Positions 26,323 through 34,303 of a DNA stretch of 64,000 bases are shown here, one piece after another. The notes beneath the pieces were generated by a model. It saw only the letters and a program-made list of their open reading frames with translations, ran no database searches and was not told where the DNA came from. The stretch lies in NCBI RefSeq assembly GCF_946481145.1, contig NZ_CAMLMJ010000015.1:38291-102290 (forward strand), in the 5' to 3' direction. Each line of letters opens with the position of its first letter. Position 1 is the first letter of the stretch. The position numbers were made by a program, and so were the translations under genes. This DNA comes from an uncultured Sediminibacterium sp. (lineage in GTDB: Bacteria > Bacteroidota > Bacteroidia > Chitinophagales > Chitinophagaceae).

Positions 26323-28973
26323 GATCCTGCTTTTTTAAAGTTCCAGACAAAACTTAAGAGCCATAATTGCTGTTGCATATTCACATTCGATTGTTCAATA
26401 TATTGTTCGCCTGCATACTGTTGCACTCCTTTGTTCTGGTCCAATAAATCAAAAGCACTTAACCTTATTTCTGCCTGACGGTTTGCTAAAAAATATTTTG
26501 ACAAAGCACTGTTCCAAACTGTTACCTGGTTTGCCTGTAATCCGGACTGTGCAGGGTTGTTTGCAATAGAGAGATCACTGTTAATTAATAAACCGCCTGG
26601 TAATTCGTACCGAAGGTTCATACCATAATTTGAGCGTAACAATTCAATTTTCCGGTTACCGATGGTGTAGTGTGTACTGGAATAATCAATATTTGCTTCT
26701 CCTTCAATGGAAAGCCCGGCCAGCGGCTCACAACGCAGACTTACAAATGGAGTAAGTGCAATTTGCTCCTGCACATTTTCTAGTTGATTGATGATACTTT
26801 TATCTCTTTGTGCCCTTATTCTTTGACCAAGGCGAAGCATTCCTGATTTTTCAAAAACGGGTATACTATAATTGATTGAAGCATTAACATCATATATCCC
26901 ATTGATGTTGACCATCTGCTGTTCCTGCACACCTCCTTGCAGTAGTTGTGTGGAGGGTGTTATTTTATTGGTGGTAAGGTTAAGTCCAAGATCCAACATC
27001 AGGTACCTGGCGGTTTTTCTGTCGGCTTTTACATAGGAGATATTCCAGCTATGGTTAAAAGAGGGACGTAATGCAGTGTTCCCTTTTTTTATGAGCAGGG
27101 GATTTGTAGGATCAATCAATGGTTGTAGCTGATCTGCACTTGGCTGCTGGCTCCTGCCTGTATAACGGATGAAGAGCTGGGTCTGTGCATTTATTTCAAC
27201 CTGCATAGAAGCCCTTGGCATCCAGTTAACCGTTGTTTGGTTCACACTATTTCCTTTACCACTGAGTACTTCGTTTTGCTGTAAAGTGTAAAGGCTCGCC
27301 AATCCTGCCTGGTAACGAATTTTTTGGTGGGAAATATTTATACCCATGGCTGCCCGATGTGAGCTATTGGACGACAGAAATTGATTACTCGTGAGTGAAT
27401 CATACTGGTCATAAAATCCTGTAGCCGCATTATAATTATAACTAGCCCTTGTTGCCTGGTTATTTTGTTGTTGATAGGCATATTGAAAGTCGAGGATTTT
27501 ACCCTTTGCGATGGGCTCTGTATAAAATGCCTGAATACCGATATTATTTCCATCAAGGGTTCTGGCAGATTGCTGGTCTAACTGTTGGAAACTGCTACTG
27601 GTTTGCAATGTCCGATCTTCATCAGTGTTGCTGTCATTATAGCTAAACCCAATCACGGCACTCCTGCCCGGTTTCTGAAAACGACGGCGATAGGAAACTG
27701 ATCCGCCCAATTGTAACTGGGTAGCGCTTTCTGATTGTCTACGTTGCACCTGGTTAATCAGTGATTGCATACCATTTTTTTCAGAACGCAGCACGGAACT
27801 ATCGATTGTATGTTCATCCGATTTTTGAAGAGATATATTGGGACGGAAAACAATGGATTGCATACTATCTGTCTGCCATACCAGGTCACCCCGGAACTGG
27901 TGTTGTAATTGTGCAGTTTGTTGTGTTTGGCTACTCGCTTTATTTAGGATTGAGTCTGTTAAAAAATCTCTCCGTATGCTGTTTCTTCGTATCCTATTAT
28001 CGATATCACTCATACGGTAACTAAATCCGCCGGATATTTTATTTGAAAAGCGGTTGCGGTAATTGATCATCACTTCCCTGCTCTTTTTATCACCTGCCGA
28101 ACCTCCCATCCTGGGTAATTCGTTGTAGCCCTTGAAAAGATCGTTTAGGGTATTTTCATTTATGCTCAGGTTTAACCATTCGTTGGGAGATAATTTTTGC
28201 AGGCTACCGCCTACACTATACTTTCCCCCGAGTGCCTGGGCACCATATGCTTTTCCTACGAGCATATTGCGCATGTCTTTTTTCATCCTGAAATTCAAAG
28301 CTTTTGTGCCACTGAAATCTTTGATTCCGGAGAATCTGCTTTCGTCACTTTGCTGATCAAAGGCCTCGACTGCTGCGAGCATATCAGCGGGGAAATCTTT
28401 GGTGAGCAACTTGGGGTCACTGAGTAAAAATTCTTTCCCATCTACATATATCTTTTCTACTTTTTGTCCTTGTACGGTCACATTACCATCTTTATCCACC
28501 TGCACTCCAGGTAGTTTTTTCAGGAGTTCCTGTACGGATGCATTGGGACCAAGTTTATAGGCAGCTGCATTGTATACAATCGTATCTTTTTTTACCAGCA
28601 CAGGCGGTATAGATGCTTTTACTACCACGCCTATTAATGAAGTGTCTGGGGCAGGTTCCATTACAAGTGCATCCAATATCAATAAGGTATCTGTAGAACT
28701 TACTACTAATTTTTTTTCTAAGGTTGCGAAACCCAGGAATTGAAGTTGAAGTATATAATTACCTGCGATAACCCTTCGCAACTGAAAACCCTGGCGGGTG
28801 CTTCTTGTCTGTCGCAGAACCGCGCTATCTTTTGCTCTTTTTAATTGAACGGTGGCACCTTCCAGTGGTTGTCCGGCAGCATCTTTCACACCTGCCTTAA
28901 TAACAGCCTGCGCTGAAAGCTGGTTCAGGGAAAAAGTGAAAAGTAGTAGTATGAAAAATATATACTTCATCAT
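26319..28973 (-). CDS. TonB-receptor-like outer membrane beta-barrel with carboxypeptidase-regulatory domain
   Basis: An 884-residue exported barrel. Signal peptide about 1-21. A carboxypeptidase-regulatory-like domain (about 23-100, AAGQPLEGATVQLKRAKDS) is followed by a plug-like domain (PNASVQELLKKLPGVQVDKD, VEKIYVDGKEFLLSDPKLL). A long barrel ends LLSFVWNFKKAGS. This is the outer-membrane barrel family 3 layout common in Bacteroidota; many members are not clearly TonB-dependent, and I see no obvious TonB box. It heads a four-gene unit (barrel, FKBP lipoprotein, small barrel, dsbD). Confidence 0.85.
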   Translation of the reverse strand: MMKYIFFILLLFTFSLNQLSAQAVIKAGVKDAAGQPLEGATVQLKRAKDSAVLRQTRSTRQGFQLRRVIAGNYILQLQFLGFATLEKKLVVSSTDTLLILDALVMEPAPDTSLIGVVVKASIPPVLVKKDTIVYNAAAYKLGPNASVQELLKKLPGVQVDKDGNVTVQGQKVEKIYVDGKEFLLSDPKLLTKDFPADMLAAVEAFDQQSDESRFSGIKDFSGTKALNFRMKKDMRNMLVGKAYGAQALGGKYSVGGSLQKLSPNEWLNLSINENTLNDLFKGYNELPRMGGSAGDKKSREVMINYRNRFSNKISGGFSYRMSDIDNRIRRNSIRRDFLTDSILNKASSQTQQTAQLQHQFRGDLVWQTDSMQSIVFRPNISLQKSDEHTIDSSVLRSEKNGMQSLINQVQRRQSESATQLQLGGSVSYRRRFQKPGRSAVIGFSYNDSNTDEDRTLQTSSSFQQLDQQSARTLDGNNIGIQAFYTEPIAKGKILDFQYAYQQQNNQATRASYNYNAATGFYDQYDSLTSNQFLSSNSSHRAAMGINISHQKIRYQAGLASLYTLQQNEVLSGKGNSVNQTTVNWMPRASMQVEINAQTQLFIRYTGRSQQPSADQLQPLIDPTNPLLIKKGNTALRPSFNHSWNISYVKADRKTARYLMLDLGLNLTTNKITPSTQLLQGGVQEQQMVNINGIYDVNASINYSIPVFEKSGMLRLGQRIRAQRDKSIINQLENVQEQIALTPFVSLRCEPLAGLSIEGEANIDYSSTHYTIGNRKIELLRSNYGMNLRYELPGGLLINSDLSIANNPAQSGLQANQVTVWNSALSKYFLANRQAEIRLSAFDLLDQNKGVQQYAGEQYIEQSNVNMQQQLWLLSFVWNFKKAGS

Positions 28974-28989
28974 TGTTTTTATAATAATC

Positions 28990-29035
28990 GGCGGGTAATG
29001 AAAATTACCCGCCTTTGGGTGGCCGAGACCGCCCA
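28990..29035 (-). promoter_or_regulatory. Tandem-hairpin leader S6
   Basis: Hairpin 1 (28990-29013) is a perfect 10-bp stem, GGCGGGTAAT with ATTACCCGCC, with loop UUUC on the minus strand, 16 bp before the ATG at 28973. Hairpin 2 (29016-29035) pairs TGGGTGG with CCGCCCA, with one G-U pair. It lies between the LytTR gene stop and this start. Confidence 0.65.
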
Positions 29036-29068
29036 GAGGGTACTTGTAATACCATGCCCCTGTGCTGC

Positions 29069-29803
29069 TCAGGTATTCACAGGCTGAGTTGCTACTTCCT
29101 GCAGGTGCATGTTGATTACAGGAAATTTTTCCTTCTTCTTCCGGTAGGCATTTGTTTCGATATATCTGGCTACTACCTTGATCCTATAATGGTCTTTTAT
29201 AAAATAACCGTTGCTGATGCTATCCAGGTGTTTTTTGGCTACCAGTATATTATCACCGATACGTTCGAATAGTTCTGTACAATGCAGACTTCTTTCCCAT
29301 GCTGTCAGGATGCCGAAAACAACCACTACATTTCTTCCATAACATATCCTTGTATAACCCGGCACTTTATCACACGCTAAAAAATCAATCTGCTCCAATG
29401 GAATTTTATGATAATGCCATTGGGATTTAACGATCATACAATCTGCCAGTAAGGCATTATTGGCAGACTTCAACCCTTTTTCCAGCCGTAATAACTGCGA
29501 TGGACTAAAGGGTTCTCTCACATGAATTGACACCTGGTGATCGAGGTGTTCCGGATAGCAATCTCTCCTGCCACTGATTAAACCAAAGGAATGACTGATC
29601 CTGAATTGTTGCAGCAGGTGTAATTGCCATTGACTGGGATGTAACAATACCAGGTCAAAGACTTGTCTTGCAGCTTTTTCAATGTTCTCCGCTTCTGTTT
29701 TTGCGAACTGCACTTCATAACCACGGTTACTAAGCCATTCTCCCAGTCTTATATAATCTGTAAGCTGGATGGTGATGATCAGACACTGTTTTTTAAGGTT
29801 CAT
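29069..29803 (-). CDS. LytTR-like regulator with degenerate receiver domain
   Basis: A 244-residue protein with response-regulator shape. The N-terminal half (about 5-110) folds like a receiver, but the phospho-acceptor position reads DLVLLHPSQWQ, so the acceptor Asp is missing and no acidic pocket is evident. The C-terminal half resembles a LytTR DNA-binding domain (HKIPLEQIDFLACDKVPGYT, FERIGDNILVAKKHLDS) with a basic tail (RKKKEKF). It probably binds DNA without phosphorylation. A paralogue lies at 31709-32368. A tandem-hairpin leader precedes it. Confidence 0.65.
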   Translation of the reverse strand: MNLKKQCLIITIQLTDYIRLGEWLSNRGYEVQFAKTEAENIEKAARQVFDLVLLHPSQWQLHLLQQFRISHSFGLISGRRDCYPEHLDHQVSIHVREPFSPSQLLRLEKGLKSANNALLADCMIVKSQWHYHKIPLEQIDFLACDKVPGYTRICYGRNVVVVFGILTAWERSLHCTELFERIGDNILVAKKHLDSISNGYFIKDHYRIKVVARYIETNAYRKKKEKFPVINMHLQEVATQPVNT

Positions 29804-29820
29804 GTTTTTATTTTAAAAGA

Positions 29821-29869
29821 CCGGGCATCCTGGAAAGGAACCCGGGCATGTGATTTCCCAAACCACATG
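29821..29869 (-). promoter_or_regulatory. Tandem-hairpin leader S1
   Basis: Hairpin 1 (29821-29846; minus strand CCCGGGTTCC ... GGATGCCCGG, loop containing UUUC) is followed by TCTTTTAAAA, 17 bp before the ATG at 29803. Hairpin 2 (29847-29869) pairs CATGTG with CACATG. On the minus strand a 13-codon ORF (MPGFLSRMPGLLK) starts at 29849 and ends just before the gene. It is almost identical to S2 at 33714-33762. Confidence 0.65.
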
Positions 29870-30016
29870 AGAAAACTACTCTTCTTTAATTAGTAATGCG
29901 AATCAAGCGTTGAAATCTGCCAAAATGAGAAAATCATCTTTAAATTGATATTTTGAAGTCATTAAAGCAGGCTCCTATAAAATAATAGCTCTTAATCTTA
30001 TTTGGCTGCTTAGATA

Positions 30017-30068
30017 GAACACGGATTTATCATGATCTATCATGATAATCATGATAAATCTGCGTTCC
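30017..30068. repeat. ATCATGAT palindromic repeat overlapping a gene end
   Basis: Ends GAACACGGATTTATCATGAT and ATCATGATAAATCTGCGTTC. The stop codon and last codons of the 148-residue gene lie inside it. It is nearly the same sequence as the member at 33567-33619. Confidence 0.85.
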
Positions 30069-30495
30069 ATTGACCACTCTTATGAAATTTCAACCCTTGA
30101 TTCGTATTAGTATGAAACTGTAATGCCTCCCTTGGCAATAAAGGTTTACGCCAGTTATTTTCAGCAGAACGGATCGCGATGCTCCATTCTTCATAGCTGG
30201 CATTTGCATACAATGGTTTTAATGTTTCAATGGTTGGTTTGTTCATTCCCATCAGGTCATGTATTTCAAATTCGAAATACACGATATAGTGAAGTATACG
30301 CTTGCGTACAGACATCAACTGAACCCTCTCGGCATCATCCAGTTGCGGGAATACATTCTCAAGCACTTTAATACCTACTGCAGCTTCCATCACCAATTCT
30401 TTCATAGCATGGAGCAGCTCCAGTTCTCTAACCGCAGGGTCGGATGCCATATTCACTAACTGGGCCTCCAGTTTGTATAAAATATTGCGGATCAT
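30049..30495 (-). CDS. Hypothetical helical protein (148 aa)
   Basis: Not recognised. It is mostly predicted alpha-helical: IRNILYKLEAQLVNMASD, then LELLHAMKELVMEAAVGIKV, then LMSVRKRILHYIVYFEFEIH. The middle ENVFPQLDDAERVQL looks like a linker. No signal peptide or membrane segment is seen. Its ATG overlaps the cysteine desulfurase stop by 4 bp, so it is translated with that enzyme and may be a partner. The last residues, ending NADLS, and the TGA stop are encoded by the palindromic repeat at 30017-30068, so the natural C terminus may have been altered by the repeat. Confidence 0.65.
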   Translation of the reverse strand: MIRNILYKLEAQLVNMASDPAVRELELLHAMKELVMEAAVGIKVLENVFPQLDDAERVQLMSVRKRILHYIVYFEFEIHDLMGMNKPTIETLKPLYANASYEEWSIAIRSAENNWRKPLLPREALQFHTNTNQGLKFHKSGQWNADLS

Positions 30496-31643
30496 ACTAA
30501 AGGATTTTCAGCAGTGATAGATTCGCCGATCAGTTGGTATTGAATAATATCCAATACACGGTTTATCTGCGGCAATTGATTGTATCGTGAAAAAGAAAAA
30601 CGGATATTAATCATTTGATCTGCATGGATGGCCGCCATCACTTTAGATGTTTTACCACTATTGCAGGCGGAGCCAGCACTCACAGAAATTCCGGCGATAT
30701 CCAGTTCAAGCAATAAATGCTTACTTCTTTCAATATCCGGCAAACCCATATTCAATACGGTGTATAAACGATGATCGTTTTTACTACCATGCCTGATAGC
30801 ACCCAGTTTTTCGAGTCCTTTCTGTAACAGGTTACTTAGCTGCTGAATATGATGGCTATCCTGCTGGTAATACTGCATGGCCATTTCAAAGGCTTTGGCC
30901 ATTCCAACAATACCTGCTACATTTTCTGTTCCTGCACGCATACCATTTTCATGCGAACCACCTGTTTGTATCACCTGCAGGCCGAGGTCCTTGCGCATCC
31001 ATAACATACCTACTCCTTTCGGACCATGGAATTTATGTGCTGACATAGTCATTAGGTCCACAGGTATTTCCGACAGGTTCATTGGAAAATGCCCCATTGT
31101 TTGTACGGTGTCGCTGTGAAAAAAAGTTTTGTATCGTGAACAGATCGTACCTACTTCCCATAAATCGATCATGGTGCCGATTTCATTGTTGGCATGCATG
31201 AGTGATACCATTGTATGACCATGACCATCTGCCAGATAAGACTCCAGTTCTTTCAAATCCGGGCGACCTTCCCTATCAACATTGAGTTGTACGAATTCTA
31301 TCTGCCCTTGCCAGGTCAAATCACAAAGTGTATTGTACACACTGGAATGTTCGATGCGTGTACTGATGACCCTGGTTATTTTTTTTGCTTTGATCAATCC
31401 GCGTAAAGCCAGGTTATTTGCTTCGGTACCACAGGATGTAAACACCAGTTGTGATGGACTGGTATGCAATAAGCCAGCAATTTTTTTGCGTGCATTTTCT
31501 ACCGCTAGTCTGGCAATACGCCCTTCCTGTCCCGGTGAAGAGGGATTACCAAATTGCTCAGTCAGGTAAGGCATCATGGCTTCCAGCACTTCCGGAGCAA
31601 TAGGTGTAGTGGCTGCATTATCGAGATAAATTCTTTTCATCAT
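30492..31643 (-). CDS. Cysteine desulfurase (NifS/IscS-like)
   Basis: A PLP enzyme of 383 residues that removes sulfur from cysteine. It starts MMKRIYLDNAATTPIAPEVL. CGTEANNLAL (71-80), the PLP-binding Lys204 in SAHKFHGPKG, and the catalytic Cys327 in VSAGSACNSGKT are all present. The active-site loop length fits the IscS-like group. No isc or suf scaffold genes are near; instead it is flanked by two LytTR-like regulators and followed by an unknown helical protein, so a role outside general Fe-S assembly is possible. A weaker hairpin (GAGC...GCTC then TTTTAAAA) precedes the start. Confidence 0.92.
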   Translation of the reverse strand: MMKRIYLDNAATTPIAPEVLEAMMPYLTEQFGNPSSPGQEGRIARLAVENARKKIAGLLHTSPSQLVFTSCGTEANNLALRGLIKAKKITRVISTRIEHSSVYNTLCDLTWQGQIEFVQLNVDREGRPDLKELESYLADGHGHTMVSLMHANNEIGTMIDLWEVGTICSRYKTFFHSDTVQTMGHFPMNLSEIPVDLMTMSAHKFHGPKGVGMLWMRKDLGLQVIQTGGSHENGMRAGTENVAGIVGMAKAFEMAMQYYQQDSHHIQQLSNLLQKGLEKLGAIRHGSKNDHRLYTVLNMGLPDIERSKHLLLELDIAGISVSAGSACNSGKTSKVMAAIHADQMINIRFSFSRYNQLPQINRVLDIIQYQLIGESITAENPLV

Positions 31644-31708
31644 TTTGTTTTAAAAGAGCGCCATTCCTGGATGCTAGTTGCTCAAAAAAGCATTCCGCTA
31701 TGACTGCC

Positions 31709-32368
31709 CTAAATAATTTCTTCACTATAGTTTTTCTTTCTTGTTTTTAAATACCTGTCACGAATAGGAATAAATCCGCCCCTGAATGCAAACCCTTTGT
31801 AAGTAATATTATGTACCATGTGAACAGGTACGGCCAACTGATCACTGATTCTATCCATGCAATTATCCGGCAACAATTGCAGTATGGTAGTCAGGTTTGC
31901 ATTGACCAGGTGATCCCCTTCTGTGGTATGAATTATTACCTGACCTGGCGGTATTTTTTTTATCAGTAAAATTGTATGTACCCGTATAATCTGCAGCCTT
32001 CTGTTTTCCATTACGTGGATGCGTTGCAGATCCTCGAGACTTTGTGGTTTTATAGTTGCTACAATAGACTGTAATACCTTGACTGAATATGGCAGGTTCC
32101 AGTAAGGAATATTATCATCGTTAAAATGTTCCAGTTTATCCAACTGTGTTCTTACTAATACCAGTTTGGGTGGTTGTTTTGTGGCAAGTAATAGTTCAGC
32201 GATTTTAGGATGATAGAGACGTACCGGACAAAAAACCGATAGGAATCTGTCTTGCTGCAATGCTGCTCTTAGTTCATACAAATGAACTACCCTTTGCACC
32301 CGAAAATATTTTTCAAGTGCCTTGACTGCCAAATCAGGAAAGGGTTCTATAATGAGCATTTTATCCAT
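31709..32368 (-). CDS. LytTR-like regulator with degenerate receiver domain, second copy
   Basis: A 219-residue relative of the 29069-29803 protein. The N-terminal part starts KMLIIEPFPDLAVKALEKYF but lacks the receiver acidic pocket and acceptor Asp (the strand reads FLSVFCPVRLYHPKIAELL). The C-terminal part resembles LytTR (IRVHTILLIKKIPPGQVIIH, LTTILQLLPDNCMDRISDQL) with a basic end RDRYLKTRKKNYSEE. It probably binds DNA independently of phosphorylation. It is preceded by tandem-hairpin leader S3. The domain call is by pattern only. Confidence 0.6.
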   Translation of the reverse strand: MDKMLIIEPFPDLAVKALEKYFRVQRVVHLYELRAALQQDRFLSVFCPVRLYHPKIAELLLATKQPPKLVLVRTQLDKLEHFNDDNIPYWNLPYSVKVLQSIVATIKPQSLEDLQRIHVMENRRLQIIRVHTILLIKKIPPGQVIIHTTEGDHLVNANLTTILQLLPDNCMDRISDQLAVPVHMVHNITYKGFAFRGGFIPIRDRYLKTRKKNYSEEII

Positions 32369-32396
32369 TCAATTCAGGTTCCGATATTTTAAATAG

Positions 32397-32451
32397 CCGG
32401 GTCTGTGGAAACAGACCCGGGAGTGCACTTCTTCTTTTAAACCTAATGCAC
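32397..32451 (-). promoter_or_regulatory. Tandem-hairpin leader S3
   Basis: Hairpin 1 (32397-32421; CCCGGGTCTG with CAGACCCGG, loop UUUC) is followed by CTATTTAAAATA, 28 bp before the ATG at 32368. Hairpin 2 (32423-32451) pairs TGCAC with GTGCA across a 19-nt loop. Stem bases differ from S1 in a compensated way (TTCC/GGA versus TCTG/CAGA). Confidence 0.65.
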
Positions 32452-32463
32452 ATGAGAAAATGA

Positions 32464-32790
32464 TTATTGCATCCTGCTGTGTACCGGTTTCAAATGCACA
32501 CATTGCAGGTTGAGTTTTGTTGTTAGTTGTTTTATCCTTTCTGCATCCATCGGTGCATAAAATGCTGTTATCTGGTGCTGATCGGACCTTATGTTCACCC
32601 TATGCGCTCCCTCCTTCAGTAATATCCCAATCAGCACTCCATCATTACAACAAGTATCGGTGTTGATACAGATTTGTTCATTTGCTACCGTCGGATAGCG
32701 CAACCCATAGGGCAGCAGGTATGCTTTATTAGGCGACTTGCAAGACAGCAATCCGGTAAGTCCTGCTAGTATCCATTTATTCCACCGCAA
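32464..32790 (-). CDS. Small Cys-containing putative lipoprotein
   Basis: Not recognised. With the TTG start at 32790 the product begins MRWNKWILAGLTGLLSC, a plausible lipoprotein signal with the lipid-bearing Cys in LLSC. The mature part has a cysteine cluster (ICINTDTCCNDG) and an alpha/beta C-terminal half (HQITAFYAPMDAERIKQL). A longer frame from 32826 would overlap the neighbour by 50 bp and lose the signal. The overlap with the free DsbD-alpha gene (14 bp) suggests coupled translation and a joint periplasmic role, perhaps redox-related given the cysteines; that is inference. Confidence 0.55.
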   Translation of the reverse strand: MRWNKWILAGLTGLLSCKSPNKAYLLPYGLRYPTVANEQICINTDTCCNDGVLIGILLKEGAHRVNIRSDQHQITAFYAPMDAERIKQLTTKLNLQCVHLKPVHSRMQ

Positions 32791-33220
32791 GTGAAAAGCT
32801 TTGTTTTTTGGGTGGTAAACATTCACTGTCGTTACATACCATGAATTCGATGGTTCCGCTGATATTGGTCTTAATTTTTCGCTTTAGTTTAAATACCTGT
32901 ACAAACTCTACTGTGCCATCGTAGTATTTTACATCCACCCCAAATACTTCTTCTCTTTTGGTAATCATTTTACCCTGCTCATTTACCTGCTGCTCCAAAT
33001 CAATCATCGGATTCTTATTGAATGCTATGGAGGTAGGAATAGGTCCACCTACAGGTGTTGACTGTGAATAAATATGCCAAGGCTTATTCACAGCAGCTTT
33101 AGCCGACCATGAATACAGCCCTTCACCTATTTTTTTTACACTAAACTGCCATTGCACCGGGTTTTGCGCATTGCTTGAATACGCGAGCAATAAGCATAAG
33201 CTGATGAATAATTTTCTCAT
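32777..33220 (-). CDS. Free-standing DsbD-alpha-like periplasmic domain
   Basis: A 147-residue exported protein. Signal peptide about 1-18 (CLLLAYSSNAQ). A single domain like the N-terminal part of DsbD follows (VQWQFSVKKIGEGLYSWSAK, KPWHIYSQSTP, VQVFKLKRKIKTNISGTIEF) with a C-terminal MVCNDSECLPP that holds the usual redox Cys pair. It may pass electrons from the DsbD encoded at 23310-25172 to a substrate such as the Cys-rich lipoprotein downstream. The partner is inferred from context. Confidence 0.8.
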   Translation of the reverse strand: MRKLFISLCLLLAYSSNAQNPVQWQFSVKKIGEGLYSWSAKAAVNKPWHIYSQSTPVGGPIPTSIAFNKNPMIDLEQQVNEQGKMITKREEVFGVDVKYYDGTVEFVQVFKLKRKIKTNISGTIEFMVCNDSECLPPKKQSFSLAVE

Positions 33221-33237
33221 TCCTAAGGTTTAAAAAA

Positions 33238-33294
33238 GGGGACTCGCCTGCCCATATTATTGTTTGGGTTTGCCCCCTGGTTCGACCAAGAACC
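33238..33294 (-). promoter_or_regulatory. Divergent tandem-hairpin leader S4
   Basis: A long imperfect hairpin closed by GGGG/CCCC (33238-33276) and a small one, GGTTC with GAACC (33279-33294), lie 17 bp before the ATG at 33220 with a TTTTTTAAA tract between. It resembles the other leaders in position but lacks the UUUC loop. Confidence 0.4.
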
Positions 33295-33400
33295 GATTAA
33301 AAGATTAACACAACCGTTCCCAAAATGGGAGCTGCCTGATTATGTATAGACGCTTGAGAATGGGAAAGGGAGTATTGAGGGAGGGATTTTTTTTGAGGGG

Positions 33401-33696
33401 GCCATTAGCCTTTAGGAATTAGGTATTAGGCGTTAGGTATTAGGTTTTGGGCTAAAATGTCCAAATGCCTCCTAACACCTAATACCTAACGCCTAACTCC
33501 TCTATTGATGCTATAAAGCGGGCTCATAAGAAATAATAGTCCCTAAACTTTTTTTGCTGCTTAGATGGAACACGGATTTATCATGATCTATCATGATTAT
33601 CATGATAAATCTGCGTTCCATTTCCCGCTTACATACAATTCAATCATTGATTCGGATTTTTAGTTTTTAGTGCTAAAAGCTAATGGCTAAAAGCTT
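33401..33696. repeat. Heptad island (TAGGTAT word) with palindrome
   Basis: Inner arms are 33415-33450 (AATTAGGTATTAGGCGTTAG, GTATTAGG) and 33470-33500 (CTAACACCTAATACCTAACG). Outer tracts GCCATTAGCCTTTAGG (33401-33416) and AGCTAATGGCTAAAAGC (33678-33695) also pair. A palindrome (33567-33619, GAACACGGATTTATCATGAT) lies inside. The gap 33295-33713 contains no gene. Confidence 0.8.
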
Positions 33697-33713
33697 CCCC
33701 CATCTATAAAAAA

Positions 33714-33762
33714 CCGGGCATCCTGAAAAGGAACCCGGGCATGTGACTACCGATTGCACATG
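33714..33762 (-). terminator. Tandem hairpin S2 with T run
   Basis: Nearly identical to leader S1: CCCGGGTTCC ... GGATGCCCGG then TTTTTTA on the minus strand, with a CATGTG/CACATG hairpin before it. Here it follows the stop of the 162-residue gene by 20 bp and no gene start follows, so it reads as a terminator. It may equally be a leader whose gene was displaced by the repeat island. Confidence 0.6.
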
Positions 33763-33782
33763 AAGAAAAACTAAACTTTATA

Positions 33783-34271
33783 CTAGTCATTTACTTTATG
33801 GTACCATGCTTTTGATTCCCAAACCTCACCATTGGTGAAATTTTCATTTTTGCGTGTGAGCAGTAGTTTCCCGTCCTCCATCTTCCACTCATCGGTGATT
33901 TTCATTTCCAGCTTTGTTTTTTCACCTGCATTGTAAATCTCCGTAACATGGGTAAAACCGGTTTTGTCTGCAAACAGCACAATAGTTGATTTTTTAGGTC
34001 TGCCCGATGCAGTTACACTTTCCGTAGACTTACCACCATATAACAGGGTTTCCTTGCTGGTCACATCTCCATTGGCACCTGCTGATGTTCTTTCAATCAT
34101 GATATCCTGCTCAGACTGTTTAACCGTAAAGGATTTAGGACTTCCGTTGGAATAGAGATTACCGGAAATAGATTCCTGGTTATCAAATAGCCACTTACCG
34201 GTGAAATTGGTTTGTGCTGTTAACAGACTACAAACAAGGGTAAAGCAAATACTTAGGGTGATCGTTTTCAT
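33783..34271 (-). CDS. Secreted lipocalin-like hypothetical protein
   Basis: A 162-residue exported protein. Signal peptide about 1-19 (CFTLVCSLLTAQ). The mature region has regular beta strands with a lipocalin-like start (NFTGKWLFDNQES) and a matching end (DEWKMEDGKLLLTRK). The ligand is unknown. It is 32 bp after the symporter stop and probably shares its transcript (kinase-like gene, symporter, this gene). The tandem hairpin at 33714-33762 probably ends this unit. Confidence 0.65.
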   Translation of the reverse strand: MKTITLSICFTLVCSLLTAQTNFTGKWLFDNQESISGNLYSNGSPKSFTVKQSEQDIMIERTSAGANGDVTSKETLLYGGKSTESVTASGRPKKSTIVLFADKTGFTHVTEIYNAGEKTKLEMKITDEWKMEDGKLLLTRKNENFTNGEVWESKAWYHKVND

Positions 34272-34303
34272 TTTGATGGTTGTTTTAAAATTTTAAAAAA
34301 AAA

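Noticed and set aside
33270..33300. Possible tRNA T-arm (GGTTCGACC)
   Set aside because: No acceptor stem, D-arm or anticodon arm can be folded around it; it fits the small GGTTC/GAACC hairpin of leader S4.
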